Made by a program: the position numbers and the translations under genes
Assembly (NCBI GenBank): GCA_900472605.1
Contig: UCJD01000005.1
Location: 1 to 58,643 of the forward strand
Source: Hyphomicrobiales bacterium
Lineage (GTDB): Bacteria > Pseudomonadota > Alphaproteobacteria > Rhizobiales > Rhizobiaceae
DNA length: 58,643 nt
Direction: 5' to 3'
Notes under the pieces: model-generated
Seen by the model: only the letters and a program-made list of their open reading frames with translations
Database searches by the model: none
Told to the model about the DNA's origin: nothing
In this document: positions 9,001 to 17,994 of the stretch, piece after piece
Position numbering within the stretch: the first letter of the stretch is position 1
Layout of the letters: each line of letters begins with the position of its first letter

Positions 9001-9004
9001 CACG

Positions 9005-10183
9005 TCAGCCCTTCACGAAGAGCTGTCGCGGCACGTTCGACAGGCACTCCACACCGGTCTCGGTGATCGCGATGCTTTCGGTGATTTCCAGCCCCATGTC
9101 CTCCAGCCAGAGGCCGGTCATGAAATGGAAGGTCATGCCAGGCTTCAATTCGGTGCGGTCGCCGGGGCGCAGGCTCATGGTGCGCTCGCCCCAGTCCGGC
9201 GGATAGGAGAGGCCGATCGGATAGCCGGTGCGGTTGTCCTTGATGATTCCATATTTCTTCAGGACGGTGAAGAAGGCGTTGGCGATGTCTTCGCAGGTGT
9301 TTCCGGGCCTTGCCGCGGAGAGTCCAGCTTCCATACCTTCCAGCGTAGCTTTTTCCGCGTCGAGAAAGGCTTGTGTCGGCTTGCCGAGGAAGACTGTGCG
9401 CGACAGTGGGCAGTGATACCGCTTGTAGGCGCCGGCGATCTCGAAGAAGGTTCCTTCGCCCGCCCGCATCGGCTTGTCGTCCCAGGTCAGGTGGGGGGCG
9501 GATGCATCCGCGCCCGATGGAAGAAGCGGGACGATCGCCGGATAGTCGCCGCCGAAATCGGCGGTGCCGCGAATGCCGGCATCGTAGATCTCGGCGACGA
9601 GGTCGCACTTGCGCATGCCGGGTTCCACGACGTCGACGATGCGCTTGTGCATCAGTTCGACGATCCTGCCTGCCTTGCGCATGTAGTCGAGTTCGGTCGG
9701 GCTCTTGATCGCCCGCTGCCAGTTGACCAGTCCAGCCGCATCCTTGAAGCCGGCGTTCGGGAGGTTTTTCTGCAGGGACGCGAAGGCGGCGGCCGAGAAG
9801 TAATAGTTGTCCATCTCGACGCCGACTGTGAGGCCGGAGAGGCCGTGCTCGTCGATTATCTGCGACAGCAGATCCATCGGGTGGCGTTCGGTCGACTGAA
9901 CATAGTGGTCCGGATAGCCGATGATGTTGTCGTGGTCGAGATATGCGGTCCGCTTCGCGCCGTTAGCGTCCTGCTTGCGACCATACCAGATCGGCTCGCC
10001 GTTCGGCGGCACCAGGACGCATTGATGCACATAGAAGGACCAACCGTCGTAGCCGGTCAGCCAGTGCATGTTGGACGGATCGGTAACGATCAGAAGATCG
10101 ATGCCGGCCTTTTCCATGGCAAGACGGGTCTTGGAAAGGCGCCCGGCATATTCCTCGCGTGTAAAGTTCAGCGTTATGCTCAC
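9005..10183 (-). CDS. eutD: ectoine hydrolase (EutD/DoeA), M24 family
   Basis: 392-residue enzyme of the M24 creatinase/prolidase fold that opens the ectoine ring to N-acetyl-diaminobutyrate. The N-terminal creatinase domain has MHWLTGYDGWSFYVHQCVLV. The C-terminal pita-bread domain carries PGMRKCDLVAEIYDAGIRG, GGDYPAIVPLLPSG, FFEIAGAYKRYHCPLSRTV and GIGLSYPPDWGE-like IGLSYPPDWGER, all typical of EutD/DoeA rather than true peptidases. Its ATG overlaps the eutC stop by four bases. It is the committed catabolic step. With EutE it forms the ectoine-specific pair that identifies the whole operon. Confidence 0.93.
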   Translation of the reverse strand: MSITLNFTREEYAGRLSKTRLAMEKAGIDLLIVTDPSNMHWLTGYDGWSFYVHQCVLVPPNGEPIWYGRKQDANGAKRTAYLDHDNIIGYPDHYVQSTERHPMDLLSQIIDEHGLSGLTVGVEMDNYYFSAAAFASLQKNLPNAGFKDAAGLVNWQRAIKSPTELDYMRKAGRIVELMHKRIVDVVEPGMRKCDLVAEIYDAGIRGTADFGGDYPAIVPLLPSGADASAPHLTWDDKPMRAGEGTFFEIAGAYKRYHCPLSRTVFLGKPTQAFLDAEKATLEGMEAGLSAARPGNTCEDIANAFFTVLKKYGIIKDNRTGYPIGLSYPPDWGERTMSLRPGDRTELKPGMTFHFMTGLWLEDMGLEITESIAITETGVECLSNVPRQLFVKG

Positions 10184-11193
10184 GCTGCGTCTCCCGTGTT
10201 TCTGTCGTTGTCGATAATCTGGCCGCTGCCCAACGCTTTCGCGCGGGCGAGGGCCAGATTGGCGATTGCCGTATCCTGCACGCCGGTACCCGTCAGGTCG
10301 GCGAAGGTGATTTCGTGTACGCTGGTCCGACCCCTTGCCTTGCCGGCGACGACGTCACCGAGTTCGGCGAATTCCTGGTCGGGCGCGACCCGGCCAACTT
10401 TTATGGCATGGTGCAGCTCGCCGAGAACCCGGGTCTGGGTGATGCGGTCGCCGACATAGAGAGCACGCGTGAAGACGTCCGGATCGATCTCGTTCTTGTG
10501 CTCGGCATCCGATCCCATCGCGGTCAGATGCTGACCGGCCTCCAGCCAGTCGGCCACCAGGATCGGTGTTTCGGCCGGCGTGGTGGTGACGACGATATCC
10601 GCGCCACGAACCGCTTCGCGTGGGTCGTCGATGGCAATTACATCGATGCTGCGCTGGCGGGAAAAATCGGCGGCGAGCTTTCGTGCCTTCGCGGGATCGC
10701 GTGCCCAGATGCGCGCCGATCCGATCGGTCGCACCAGCAGAAGCGCCTCGAGCTGAAGACGTGCCTGCATGCCCGCGCCGAAGATCGTGGCGACGGACGA
10801 TTCCGGGCGTGACAGATGTCGTGCGGCGACCGCGCCGGCTGCGGCCGTGCGCAGGTCGGTCAGATAGCCATTGTCGAGAAGAAGGGCCTCGACCAGCCCG
10901 GTTCTCGCGCTGAAGAGGATCATCAGTCCGTTGAGACTCGGGAGGCCCAGGCTCGGATTGTTGAAGAAGCCGGGGCTGACCTTGACGGCAAACCCCTCGA
11001 AACCCGGCACGTAGGCCGTCTTTACGTCCACCTCGCCGCGAAATTCGGGGATGTCGAGCCGAAGGATCGGCGGCATGGCGACAGACTTGGTGGAGAGGGC
11101 CGCGAAGGCCTGCTCGACGCAATCGACCGCCGAGACGTCCAGCTTGACGGCCGCCCGAAGGTCTTTTTCCGTCAGGATGCTGATGCGCCTCAT
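10180..11193 (-). CDS. eutC: ornithine cyclodeaminase/mu-crystallin-like protein EutC
   Basis: 337-residue NAD(P)-binding protein of the ornithine cyclodeaminase family. A Rossmann element is seen in TIFGAGMQARLQLEALLLV, and family contacts in KVSPGFFNNPSLGLPSL and MGSDAEHKNEIDP. In ectoine gene clusters EutA-EutB-EutC are assigned to conversion of hydroxyectoine to ectoine, with EutC as the cyclodeaminase-like step. It overlaps both neighbours by ATGA junctions, so eutB-eutC-eutD are translationally coupled. No eutA partner is found in this window. Confidence 0.88.
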   Translation of the reverse strand: MRRISILTEKDLRAAVKLDVSAVDCVEQAFAALSTKSVAMPPILRLDIPEFRGEVDVKTAYVPGFEGFAVKVSPGFFNNPSLGLPSLNGLMILFSARTGLVEALLLDNGYLTDLRTAAAGAVAARHLSRPESSVATIFGAGMQARLQLEALLLVRPIGSARIWARDPAKARKLAADFSRQRSIDVIAIDDPREAVRGADIVVTTTPAETPILVADWLEAGQHLTAMGSDAEHKNEIDPDVFTRALYVGDRITQTRVLGELHHAIKVGRVAPDQEFAELGDVVAGKARGRTSVHEITFADLTGTGVQDTAIANLALARAKALGSGQIIDNDRNTGDAA

Positions 11194-12209
11194 GCGGCAG
11201 CTCCCGCGACGATCGCATGATGCTTCTTCGGATCTATGTTGCCGCCTGAAACGATGACGACGGTCGGGCCCGAAAGCACGACCTTGCCCGCGAGGATGGC
11301 GGCAATGCCGACGGCGCCCGCTCCCTCGACGATCTCACCTTCTGCCTCCGCCGCGTGACGGATCCCGGCGGCGATCTCGGCCTCGGTCAGAAGCAAGACG
11401 TCATCGAGAAGGTCGCGGCACAGCGGGAAAGTGACACTGTTTTCAAGTCCTATGCCGCCACCGAGCGAATCCGCCAGCGTCTCCTCCTCGCGGATCGGGA
11501 CCGGGTTGCCGGCGGCGAGCGCCGCGTGCATGGCGGCACCGCGCTCCATCGAAACACCGATGATGCGTACCCGCGCCCTCAACGCCTTCACCGCTACCGC
11601 AATGCCGGCGGCCAGCCCGCCGCCGGAAAGCGGAACGAGCACCGTTTCGAGATCGGGCAAATCAGCGGCGATCTCAAGGCCTATCGTTCCCTGGCCGGCA
11701 ACGACCTCGACATTGTCGAACGGCGGGATCGGCGTCAGCCCAAGGTTCCGCACCAGCGTTTCGACTTCGGCTTGCGCCTCGTCCTGCGAGGCGCCGACGA
11801 TACGGATTTTGGCGCCGAGTGCCCTGATGGCCTCGACCTTGTTTGCCGGTACCAGCGATGACATGCAAACTGTTGCGGAGATGCCGAGCGCGCGTGCGGC
11901 ATACGCGACGGCGCGACCGTGATTTCCTGTAGAAGCGGTGACGAGACCGCGCTTGCGCTCAGCTTCACCCAGCGACAGGATCGCATTCATTGCTCCGCGC
12001 AGCTTGAAGGCGCCGATGGGCTGGCAGTTTTCGAGCTTCAGATGGACGGGTCGACCGGTGCGGTCAGAGAGTGCTCTGGAACGAATGAGAGGTGTGTGCG
12101 TCACCCTGCCGGCGATGCGGGCGGCCGCCTGCTCGATGTCCGCCAGCATGACCGGTAGCTCTGCTCGTTCGACTGATCTCGACAGGATTTCGCTCTTCAT
12201 GATTGTCAT
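11190..12209 (-). CDS. eutB: threonine dehydratase-like PLP enzyme EutB
   Basis: 339-residue fold-type II PLP enzyme. The PLP lysine lies in GAFKLRGAMNAI, with the TASTGNHGRAVAYAA phosphate-contact region, the glycine loop VPLSGGGLAAGIA, and GGNIDP near the end. In hydroxyectoine degradation EutB is proposed to dehydrate a hydroxyectoine-derived intermediate before reduction by EutC. Two starts are possible, ATG at 12209 or 12200, and neither has a strong ribosome site. It follows enuR after a 65-bp AT-rich gap that may hold an operon promoter. Confidence 0.87.
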   Translation of the reverse strand: MTIMKSEILSRSVERAELPVMLADIEQAAARIAGRVTHTPLIRSRALSDRTGRPVHLKLENCQPIGAFKLRGAMNAILSLGEAERKRGLVTASTGNHGRAVAYAARALGISATVCMSSLVPANKVEAIRALGAKIRIVGASQDEAQAEVETLVRNLGLTPIPPFDNVEVVAGQGTIGLEIAADLPDLETVLVPLSGGGLAAGIAVAVKALRARVRIIGVSMERGAAMHAALAAGNPVPIREEETLADSLGGGIGLENSVTFPLCRDLLDDVLLLTEAEIAAGIRHAAEAEGEIVEGAGAVGIAAILAGKVVLSGPTVVIVSGGNIDPKKHHAIVAGAAA

Positions 12210-12274
12210 GTTGGGAGCGAAATAAAATCATGTCAATTATTATATTGTAATGATTCAATGATTGTCGGGCAGGC
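12210..12274 (-). promoter_or_regulatory. AT-rich gap between enuR and eutB, candidate EnuR-controlled promoter
   Basis: This 65-bp gap is far more AT-rich than the flanking genes. Read on the minus strand it contains TATAAT and TTGACA hexamers and tandem AATCATT-type heptamers (AATGATT-C-AATGATT on the plus strand). It is the only sizeable gap ahead of eutBCDE-ehuBCDA, so a promoter and operator for EnuR are plausible. Which hexamers are used cannot be decided from sequence. Confidence 0.35.
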
Positions 12275-13723
12275 CTATCCGATGGAGCCTATGTCATAGA
12301 CCGGCGGCAATTGTTCGAAGGTCTGGCGCACGGTCGTTAGCGCCTTGGCGAGGCTTGTGTGGCTCAGGCGGCCGCCGAGACAGATACGAATACCGCCCCC
12401 ATGACCGGGCCCCGCAATGAAGGGTTCGGATGGCGTGACCGCGACGTTTCGTTGGGTCAGGGACCGCACCAGCCCGTCTTCCGTCCAGTGCGACGGGACC
12501 TTGAGCCACGTGCACAGCGACAGCGGATGGCTCGAAGCGATGTGCTCGCCGAGGATTTCCGTCGCTATCGTCTGGCGCGCACCGGCCTCTGCCCGCTGGA
12601 CCTCAAGCAATCGTCGCGCCGTGCCGTTCTCGACCCAGCGCGTGGCGATCTCTCCGGTTAGGTAGGTTCCGCTCCAGCTCGAAACGCGCAGGATGGAGGC
12701 GGCGCGGATGGAATAGGCGGGCGGGACGACAAGATAGCCCACACGTAGCCCGGTCAGCACGGTCTTGGTAAAGCTCGTGATGAAGAACCCCAGATCGGGC
12801 AGCATCTCGGTAATCGACGGCAGTTCGTCTTCAATCATGGGTCTGTAGACCTCATCCTCGATGACGAACACGCCGTATCGCCGGGCGATCGCCGCTAGTT
12901 CCTGCCTGCGTGCGATGCCGGCGACATGGCTGGTCGGATTGTTGAGCGTGGGGATCAGCACCAGCGCGCGGACCGCGCCGACGCCACAAGCTGCTTCCAA
13001 TGCTTCCGGAATGATCCCTTCGTGGTCCGTAGGCAAGCCCTTCAGGCTGAACCCGAGGATGTTGGACAGTCCGATGATGCCGTGGTCGGTGAGATTTTCG
13101 CACAAGACGACATCGCCGGAACGGACGACACAGCTCAATGCCAGAAAAACGCCATGCGCGGCACCATTTGTCAGGAGGATACGGTCGGCGCCCGCGGTAA
13201 CGCCGAGCGCGCCCAGCCAGATGCGGGCTGCCTCGCGATGGCGGTCGAGGCCGGCAATCGGACGGCAGGGGCGCATGAAGCTGGCGTTGTCGCCATCCGC
13301 CAGTTCGCGGAGAATGTCGCGCGAAGCGTTTTCGTGCTCGTCGAGATAGACCCCGCGAATGATCGATAAATCAAGCACTTCATTGGGGCTGTGATCCAGC
13401 ATCATGCGCCCGGCGCGATCCGTAACGCGGGCCTTTACGAACGTGCCGCGCCCTATCTCGCCACTGAGATAGCCGAGGCGCTCGGCCTCCTTGTATGAGA
13501 GGCTGACGGTCTGAACGGAAAGGCCGAGTTCACGCGCAAGATCGCGATGCGTCGGCATGCGATCCATCGGCTTGAGGACGCCGGCATCAATGTCGGCGAT
13601 GATCCGTTCGGTAAGGATCGCATGCTTCGTAACCCCCTTCTGCTTGGCGAGGTCCGGCTGCCATGCCACCGGCTTTGTTGCCGGAGTCGGGTCGGGAGTG
13701 AGTGGATTGGCTTGACGGCGCAT
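12275..13723 (-). CDS. enuR: MocR/GntR-type PLP-dependent regulator of ectoine use
   Basis: 482-residue MocR protein. It has an N-terminal GntR winged helix (residues about 35-105: ILTERIIADIDAGVLKPMDR, HRDLARELGLSVQTVSLSYK) fused to a fold-type I aminotransferase-like domain with the PLP lysine in SFTKTVLTGLRVGYLV. EnuR is the repressor of ectoine import and catabolism genes in many Proteobacteria. It is relieved when N-alpha-acetyl-diaminobutyrate or diaminobutyrate reacts with its PLP. It sits inside the cluster, between doeD and eutB on the same strand, as in other eut clusters. A stem-loop at 13857-13892 separates it from doeD. Confidence 0.9.
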   Translation of the reverse strand: MRRQANPLTPDPTPATKPVAWQPDLAKQKGVTKHAILTERIIADIDAGVLKPMDRMPTHRDLARELGLSVQTVSLSYKEAERLGYLSGEIGRGTFVKARVTDRAGRMMLDHSPNEVLDLSIIRGVYLDEHENASRDILRELADGDNASFMRPCRPIAGLDRHREAARIWLGALGVTAGADRILLTNGAAHGVFLALSCVVRSGDVVLCENLTDHGIIGLSNILGFSLKGLPTDHEGIIPEALEAACGVGAVRALVLIPTLNNPTSHVAGIARRQELAAIARRYGVFVIEDEVYRPMIEDELPSITEMLPDLGFFITSFTKTVLTGLRVGYLVVPPAYSIRAASILRVSSWSGTYLTGEIATRWVENGTARRLLEVQRAEAGARQTIATEILGEHIASSHPLSLCTWLKVPSHWTEDGLVRSLTQRNVAVTPSEPFIAGPGHGGGIRICLGGRLSHTSLAKALTTVRQTFEQLPPVYDIGSIG

Positions 13724-13856
13724 GAAATTGTCTCGTTACAGGGAGGCCCATTTCATGACATTATGCACACTTCAGTTCAAAAGATGAAGTGGCAAGCGTC
13801 GTCAGCTGTGGCTGACTCGGCTTTAATAGCACTGCGCCGCGATCCTGGCCCGAAAC

Positions 13857-13892
13857 GGGGTCGCTGGATGAGATTTCTCGTCCAGCGACCCC
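13857..13892 (-). terminator. strong stem-loop between doeD and enuR
   Basis: GGGGTCGCTGGA and TCCAGCGACCCC form a perfect 12-bp stem around a 12-base loop that itself has GAG/CTC pairing. It starts five bases past the doeD stop. The base after the stem on the minus strand is not a clean T-run (CCCCGTTTCGG), so it could be a terminator, an attenuator or an RNA-stability element. It splits the cluster into a doeC-doeD unit and an enuR-eut-ehu unit. Confidence 0.6.
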
Positions 13893-13896
13893 CGGG

Positions 13897-15300
13897 TCAG
13901 ATCTTTTCGCCAGCTTGGACCAGTTCGTCCATGACTGATCGAACAGCGGCTTCGGCGATCGCGACGATTTCGTCGACCTCCGACTTGGTGATGACGAGCG
14001 GCGGCGCGAAGCCCAGAATGTCGCCATGGGGCATCGCACGTGCGATCAGGCCGCGGCTGCGGGCGGCCTTCGAGACCCGTGCGCCGACGGCGAGGCCGGG
14101 CGCAAAGCGCACCTTCTTCTCGCGATCGGCGACGAATTCGATTGCACCCATCAGGCCGACGCCGCGGACTTCACCGACGATGGGGAGTTGCGCAAACTTC
14201 GATTTGAGCTGGTCCTGGAAATATGTCCCGACCTCCTGCGCGTTGCCCGGCAGGTTCTCGCTCTCGACGATATCGAGCACCGCATTGGCGGCGGCGGCTC
14301 CGATCGGGTGGCCCGAATAGGTGTAGCCGTGGGAAAAGGCGCCGACACGGTCTGCACCTTCCTCAAGCACCTTGTAGACCTTCTCTCCGACAATCGCGCC
14401 CGAGAGCGGGAAATAGGCCGAGGTCAGGCCCTTGGCAACCGTAATCAGGTCTGGTTCGATGCCGTAATGCTGTGATCCGAACATCGAGCCGGTACGACCG
14501 AACCCAGTGATGACTTCGTCGGCGATCAGCAGGATGTCGTATTTTCCGAGAACTTTCTGAACTGCTTCCCAATAGCCTTCCGGTGGTGGTGTGATGCCGC
14601 CCGTGCCTAGCACAGGCTCCGCGATGAAGGCCCCGATGGTGTCCGGGTCTTCGCGCAGGATCAGCGCTTCGAGTTCGTCGGCACGACGCCTGGAAAATTC
14701 GTGCTCCGTCTCGCCCGCCTCGGCGCCCCAATAATGGTGCGGTGCGCCGGTATGGACAATGCCCGCACGGGGCAGGTCCATGTGGTCGTGATAGAAGCTC
14801 ATGCCGGTCATCGAGCCGGAGACGACACTACAGCCATGATAGCCGCGTTCGCGGGAGATGATCTTCTTCTTGTTCGGCCGGCCGCGCAGGTTGTTGTAGT
14901 ACCAGACGAGCTTCGCCTGCGTCTCGTTGGCATCGGATCCCGACATTCCGTAGAAGATCTTGCTCATCTTGCCGGGCGCCATTCTCACCAGGCGGTCTGA
15001 CAGAATTGCCAGTTCGTCCGTCGTATGGGCGGCGTAGGTGTGATAATAGGCAAGGCGATAGGCTTGGCGTGAAATCGCCTCGGCCACCTCGGTGCGGCCA
15101 TAGCCGATATTGACGCAGTAAAGGCCTGCAAATCCATCGATTAGCTCCTTGCCATGTGCGTCCTGAATACGGATCCCCTTGCCGGTCTCGACGATCGTCG
15201 GATCGCCGATCTTACCGCCTGCAAAGTCCTTGAGTTGCGTGAAGGGATGTAGGACGGAATTCCGGTCCATTTCGGCGATCTGGTCGAGGCTAACGGTCAT
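13897..15300 (-). CDS. doeD: diaminobutyrate aminotransferase (DoeD/Atf), class III
   Basis: 467-residue PLP aminotransferase of the omega-transaminase type. It would convert L-2,4-diaminobutyrate to aspartate semialdehyde in ectoine breakdown. The PLP lysine lies in ITVAKGLTSAYFPLSG; other marks are the GSDANETQAKLVWYY region, LIADEVITGFGRTGSMFG and YTYSGHPIGAAAANAVLDI. The start is the ATG at 15300 (MTVSLDQIAEMDRN), preceded by GAAAGGA; a longer frame upstream overlaps doeC and is rejected. It lies 13 bases after doeC and probably shares its transcript. Confidence 0.88.
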   Translation of the reverse strand: MTVSLDQIAEMDRNSVLHPFTQLKDFAGGKIGDPTIVETGKGIRIQDAHGKELIDGFAGLYCVNIGYGRTEVAEAISRQAYRLAYYHTYAAHTTDELAILSDRLVRMAPGKMSKIFYGMSGSDANETQAKLVWYYNNLRGRPNKKKIISRERGYHGCSVVSGSMTGMSFYHDHMDLPRAGIVHTGAPHHYWGAEAGETEHEFSRRRADELEALILREDPDTIGAFIAEPVLGTGGITPPPEGYWEAVQKVLGKYDILLIADEVITGFGRTGSMFGSQHYGIEPDLITVAKGLTSAYFPLSGAIVGEKVYKVLEEGADRVGAFSHGYTYSGHPIGAAAANAVLDIVESENLPGNAQEVGTYFQDQLKSKFAQLPIVGEVRGVGLMGAIEFVADREKKVRFAPGLAVGARVSKAARSRGLIARAMPHGDILGFAPPLVITKSEVDEIVAIAEAAVRSVMDELVQAGEKI

Positions 15301-15313
15301 TGCAAAGATCCTT

Positions 15314-16792
15314 TCATGCAGCAAGATTGCCGAAGCAGACATATTTTGCTTCGAGATATTCCAGGAGCCCGTGGCGCGATCCCTCGCGACCAAGGCCCGA
15401 TTGCTTCCAACCGCCGAAAGGGATTGGCGCGCCTGTGAATTTCGCGGTGTTGACGGCAACCATGCCGTATTCGAGCCTGTCTGTCAGACGCATGGCGCGA
15501 CCGAGGTCGTTCGTATAGACGTAGGCCGCCAATCCCATTTCGCTGGTATTGGCGCGGGCGATCACCTCCTGCTCGTCATCGAAGGGAAGGATCGCCGCGA
15601 TCGGCCCGAAGGTCTCCTCGCGTGTAATCAGCATGTCGTCGGTGACGTCGGCAAGTACTGTGGGCGTTACGAAATTGCCGCCGAGTGGACTGTCCTGCCC
15701 GCCGCAGACGAGACGTGCACCGGCCGAAAGGGCCTGGGCGATCTGCTGGCGGCATTTTTCCGCAACCATTGGCCGAGTCATCGGCCCGATCTCGGTGCCG
15801 GTTTCAAGGCCGTGGCCGACCTTCAGCTCTCGCGTCGCTTTCGCAAAGGCATCCACGAACCGATCGTAGTGGCCGCGCTGGACGTAAATCCTGTTGGCGG
15901 CGAGGCAATCCTGCCCCGACGTGGCGAATTTGGCGCCGATACAACCCTTCACGGCTTTGGAAAGTTCGGCGTCGTCGAATAGGATGAACGGTGCATGGCC
16001 GCCAAGTTCCAACGAGGCCTTCTTCACGGTGGCCGACGATTGGCCGAGCAGGATGCGCCCGACTTCCGTCGAGCCAGTGAAGGAAAAGGCCCGCACATGC
16101 GTGTGTTCCAACAGACGGCTGGCGAGCGGCGCCGCTTCGCCTGTGATAACCTGGAAGACGCCGGCCGGCATCCCGGCCTCTTCAGCAAGCTTTGCCAAGG
16201 CAAGTGCCGAAAGCGGTGTTTCCGGAGCAGGCTTGACGATCATGGTGCAGCCAGCCGCCAGTGCAGCGCCAGCCTTGCGCGTGATCATGGCACAGGGAAA
16301 ATTCCATGGCGTAATCGCGACAGTGACACCAAGCGGCTGCATCTGGACCGAAAGACGGCTGCCGGGTAGGTGGGTTGGAAGCGTCTCGCCATAGGCACGC
16401 TCGCCTTCGCCGGCAAACCATTCGAGGAAATCTGCGCCATAAGAAATCTCGCCAAGCGACTCCGCCAGCGGCTTGCCCTGTTCGGCCGTCATGATGACGG
16501 CGAGATCATCCGCGTTGTCGCGCATCAGCCCGCCCCATATGCGCAGGATCCGACCGCGTGCAACGGGAAGCCTGTCACGCCAATCGAGAAACGCGTTTCT
16601 TGCATTGTCGACGGCGGCATCGGCATCTTCGAGCGAGCAGGCTGCGACATTTGCAAGCTGCTCACCGGTTGCCGGATCATTGACGCACAGGACCTCTCCA
16701 CGCGCTGCCCATGTGCCGTTCAGAAAGGCCCGATGCTCGATTAGGTCGGGTCGTTTCAGGTTTTTCAGCGCGATGTTGGCGAGGCCTTTCAT
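15314..16792 (-). CDS. doeC: aspartate-semialdehyde dehydrogenase-type ALDH (DoeC/Ssd)
   Basis: 492-residue NAD(P)-dependent aldehyde dehydrogenase, annotated as succinate-semialdehyde dehydrogenase by family. In ectoine loci it oxidises aspartate semialdehyde to aspartate. The cofactor-site element is ITPWNFPCAMITRK, the glutamate is in ASLELGGHAPFI, and the catalytic cysteine is in ATSGQDCLAANRIYV. The start at ATG 16792 (MKGLANIALKNL) has GGAGC upstream. It is the first gene of the minus-strand cluster and is divergent from the Lrp/AsnC gene across a 122-bp gap. Confidence 0.88.
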   Translation of the reverse strand: MKGLANIALKNLKRPDLIEHRAFLNGTWAARGEVLCVNDPATGEQLANVAACSLEDADAAVDNARNAFLDWRDRLPVARGRILRIWGGLMRDNADDLAVIMTAEQGKPLAESLGEISYGADFLEWFAGEGERAYGETLPTHLPGSRLSVQMQPLGVTVAITPWNFPCAMITRKAGAALAAGCTMIVKPAPETPLSALALAKLAEEAGMPAGVFQVITGEAAPLASRLLEHTHVRAFSFTGSTEVGRILLGQSSATVKKASLELGGHAPFILFDDAELSKAVKGCIGAKFATSGQDCLAANRIYVQRGHYDRFVDAFAKATRELKVGHGLETGTEIGPMTRPMVAEKCRQQIAQALSAGARLVCGGQDSPLGGNFVTPTVLADVTDDMLITREETFGPIAAILPFDDEQEVIARANTSEMGLAAYVYTNDLGRAMRLTDRLEYGMVAVNTAKFTGAPIPFGGWKQSGLGREGSRHGLLEYLEAKYVCFGNLAA

Positions 16793-16914
16793 GCGAAGCT
16801 CCAATAAGGGGTTTACACAGAGACTAACCTCACGCAATCATCGGCTGGCTGCATTCGAGTTAGTCGAGGCGCAGGAATTGGGCTAAAAAGAAACGTTGAG
16901 CGCAGGATTTCTGC

Positions 16915-17382
16915 ATGACCACTCTCGATCGAGCCGACCGGGCACTCCTTGATGCTGTTCAGAAGAATAATCGCCTGACCTCCGAAGAGCTGGCTCAGAT
17001 CGTCAATCTCTCTGCGACGGCCTGTCAGCGCCGGCTTAAGCGACTGCGTGAAGAAGGGGTGATCGAGGCAGACGTATCGATCGTCTCGCCCAAGGCGGCC
17101 GGGCGCGGCATCACGATGATCGTTCTTGTCTCGCTCGAGCGCGAACGGGCCGATATCGTCGATCGATTCAAGGCAGCGATCCGTGCCACCAGGGAAGTGA
17201 TGATCGGCTACTACGTGACGGGCGATGCCGATTTCATTCTGGTGGTTACCGCGAAGGACATGGAGGACTATGAAGCCTTCACGCGCAGGTTCTTCTATGA
17301 AAACCACGATATCAAAGGGTTCAAGACTATGGTGGTCATGGATCGTGTGAAAGCTGGCTTTGCATTCCCGATAGATGAATGA
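16915..17382 (+). CDS. doeX: Lrp/AsnC-family regulator of the ectoine cluster (DoeX-like)
   Basis: 155-residue feast/famine regulator. The N-terminal helix-turn-helix is RLTSEELAQIVNLSATACQRRLKRLREEGVI, and the C-terminal RAM ligand domain contains VSLERERADIVDRFKAAI and YYVTGDADFILVV. Lrp-type DoeX/AsnC proteins accompany ectoine degradation genes and bind pathway-derived diaminobutyrate compounds. Being divergent from doeC with only 122 bp between, it probably regulates itself and the doeCD transcript. It and EnuR give the locus two regulators. Confidence 0.87.
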   Translation: MTTLDRADRALLDAVQKNNRLTSEELAQIVNLSATACQRRLKRLREEGVIEADVSIVSPKAAGRGITMIVLVSLERERADIVDRFKAAIRATREVMIGYYVTGDADFILVVTAKDMEDYEAFTRRFFYENHDIKGFKTMVVMDRVKAGFAFPIDE

Positions 17383-17629
17383 TCGGCGCCGGCACGCATG
17401 AATTGCGCTCGGGCACGACATCGTTTCCGTCCTAGAAACCGCAAAACGCCCCCGTAGCGAAGAGGCGTCGCGTAGCGTTTGAAAACGTTCTTGCCTGTTT
17501 GAGACCTCTTCTCGGTCTGTCCGTTCCCCGCCAGATGCCAACACATCTCTGGTCGATTTGGGTAGTTGGGTGTTGCAAGCCGTTAAATTTTAGGTTGAAG
17601 TACGACCGCAACCACGGAGATAGGAATTG

Positions 17630-17854
17630 GTGAGCATCAAACAGGCAGCAGCGGCGACAAACATTGTCATAGATGGCTTCAACAGCGCGCAAGCCGCCTT
17701 GCGCATCTGCTTCGTAAACGGGGCCGGTGTGCTGTCCGACCCGTCGACCGCACGCCGAGATCTCCTGGAAGCCAAAGCTGCGATCAATGACGCGCTGGCG
17801 GCGCTCGATAGCATCCAGGTATGGCCTATGGATCAGGCGCACGAGGACGCATAA
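17630..17854 (+). CDS. small hypothetical protein (74 aa)
   Basis: Starts at a GTG (an in-frame TTG lies one codon upstream) after GGAGATAGGA. It encodes an Ala-rich helical protein (VSIKQAAAATNIVIDGFNSA) with a second helix LLEAKAAINDALAALDSIQV. It sits alone between the Lrp gene and the 3' end of dinB. I do not recognise the family. Confidence 0.45.
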   Translation: MSIKQAAAATNIVIDGFNSAQAALRICFVNGAGVLSDPSTARRDLLEAKAAINDALAALDSIQVWPMDQAHEDA

Positions 17855-17994
17855 CGCAATTTCCGAGCGATGATTGGCGTACGAGCCATCAAGACCTGTC
17901 AGTGTCCATACTCTAAGCCAAGGGTCGAACGTTGGCGAATTGGCTGCGAGATGTTTTGCGCCAGAGATACGCCATCGAGGGCAACTTTGCGGAC

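Noticed and set aside
8990..10459. 489-codon plus-strand frame opposite eutD and part of eutC
   Set aside because: It crosses two well-supported genes and has no recognisable motif or ribosome site.
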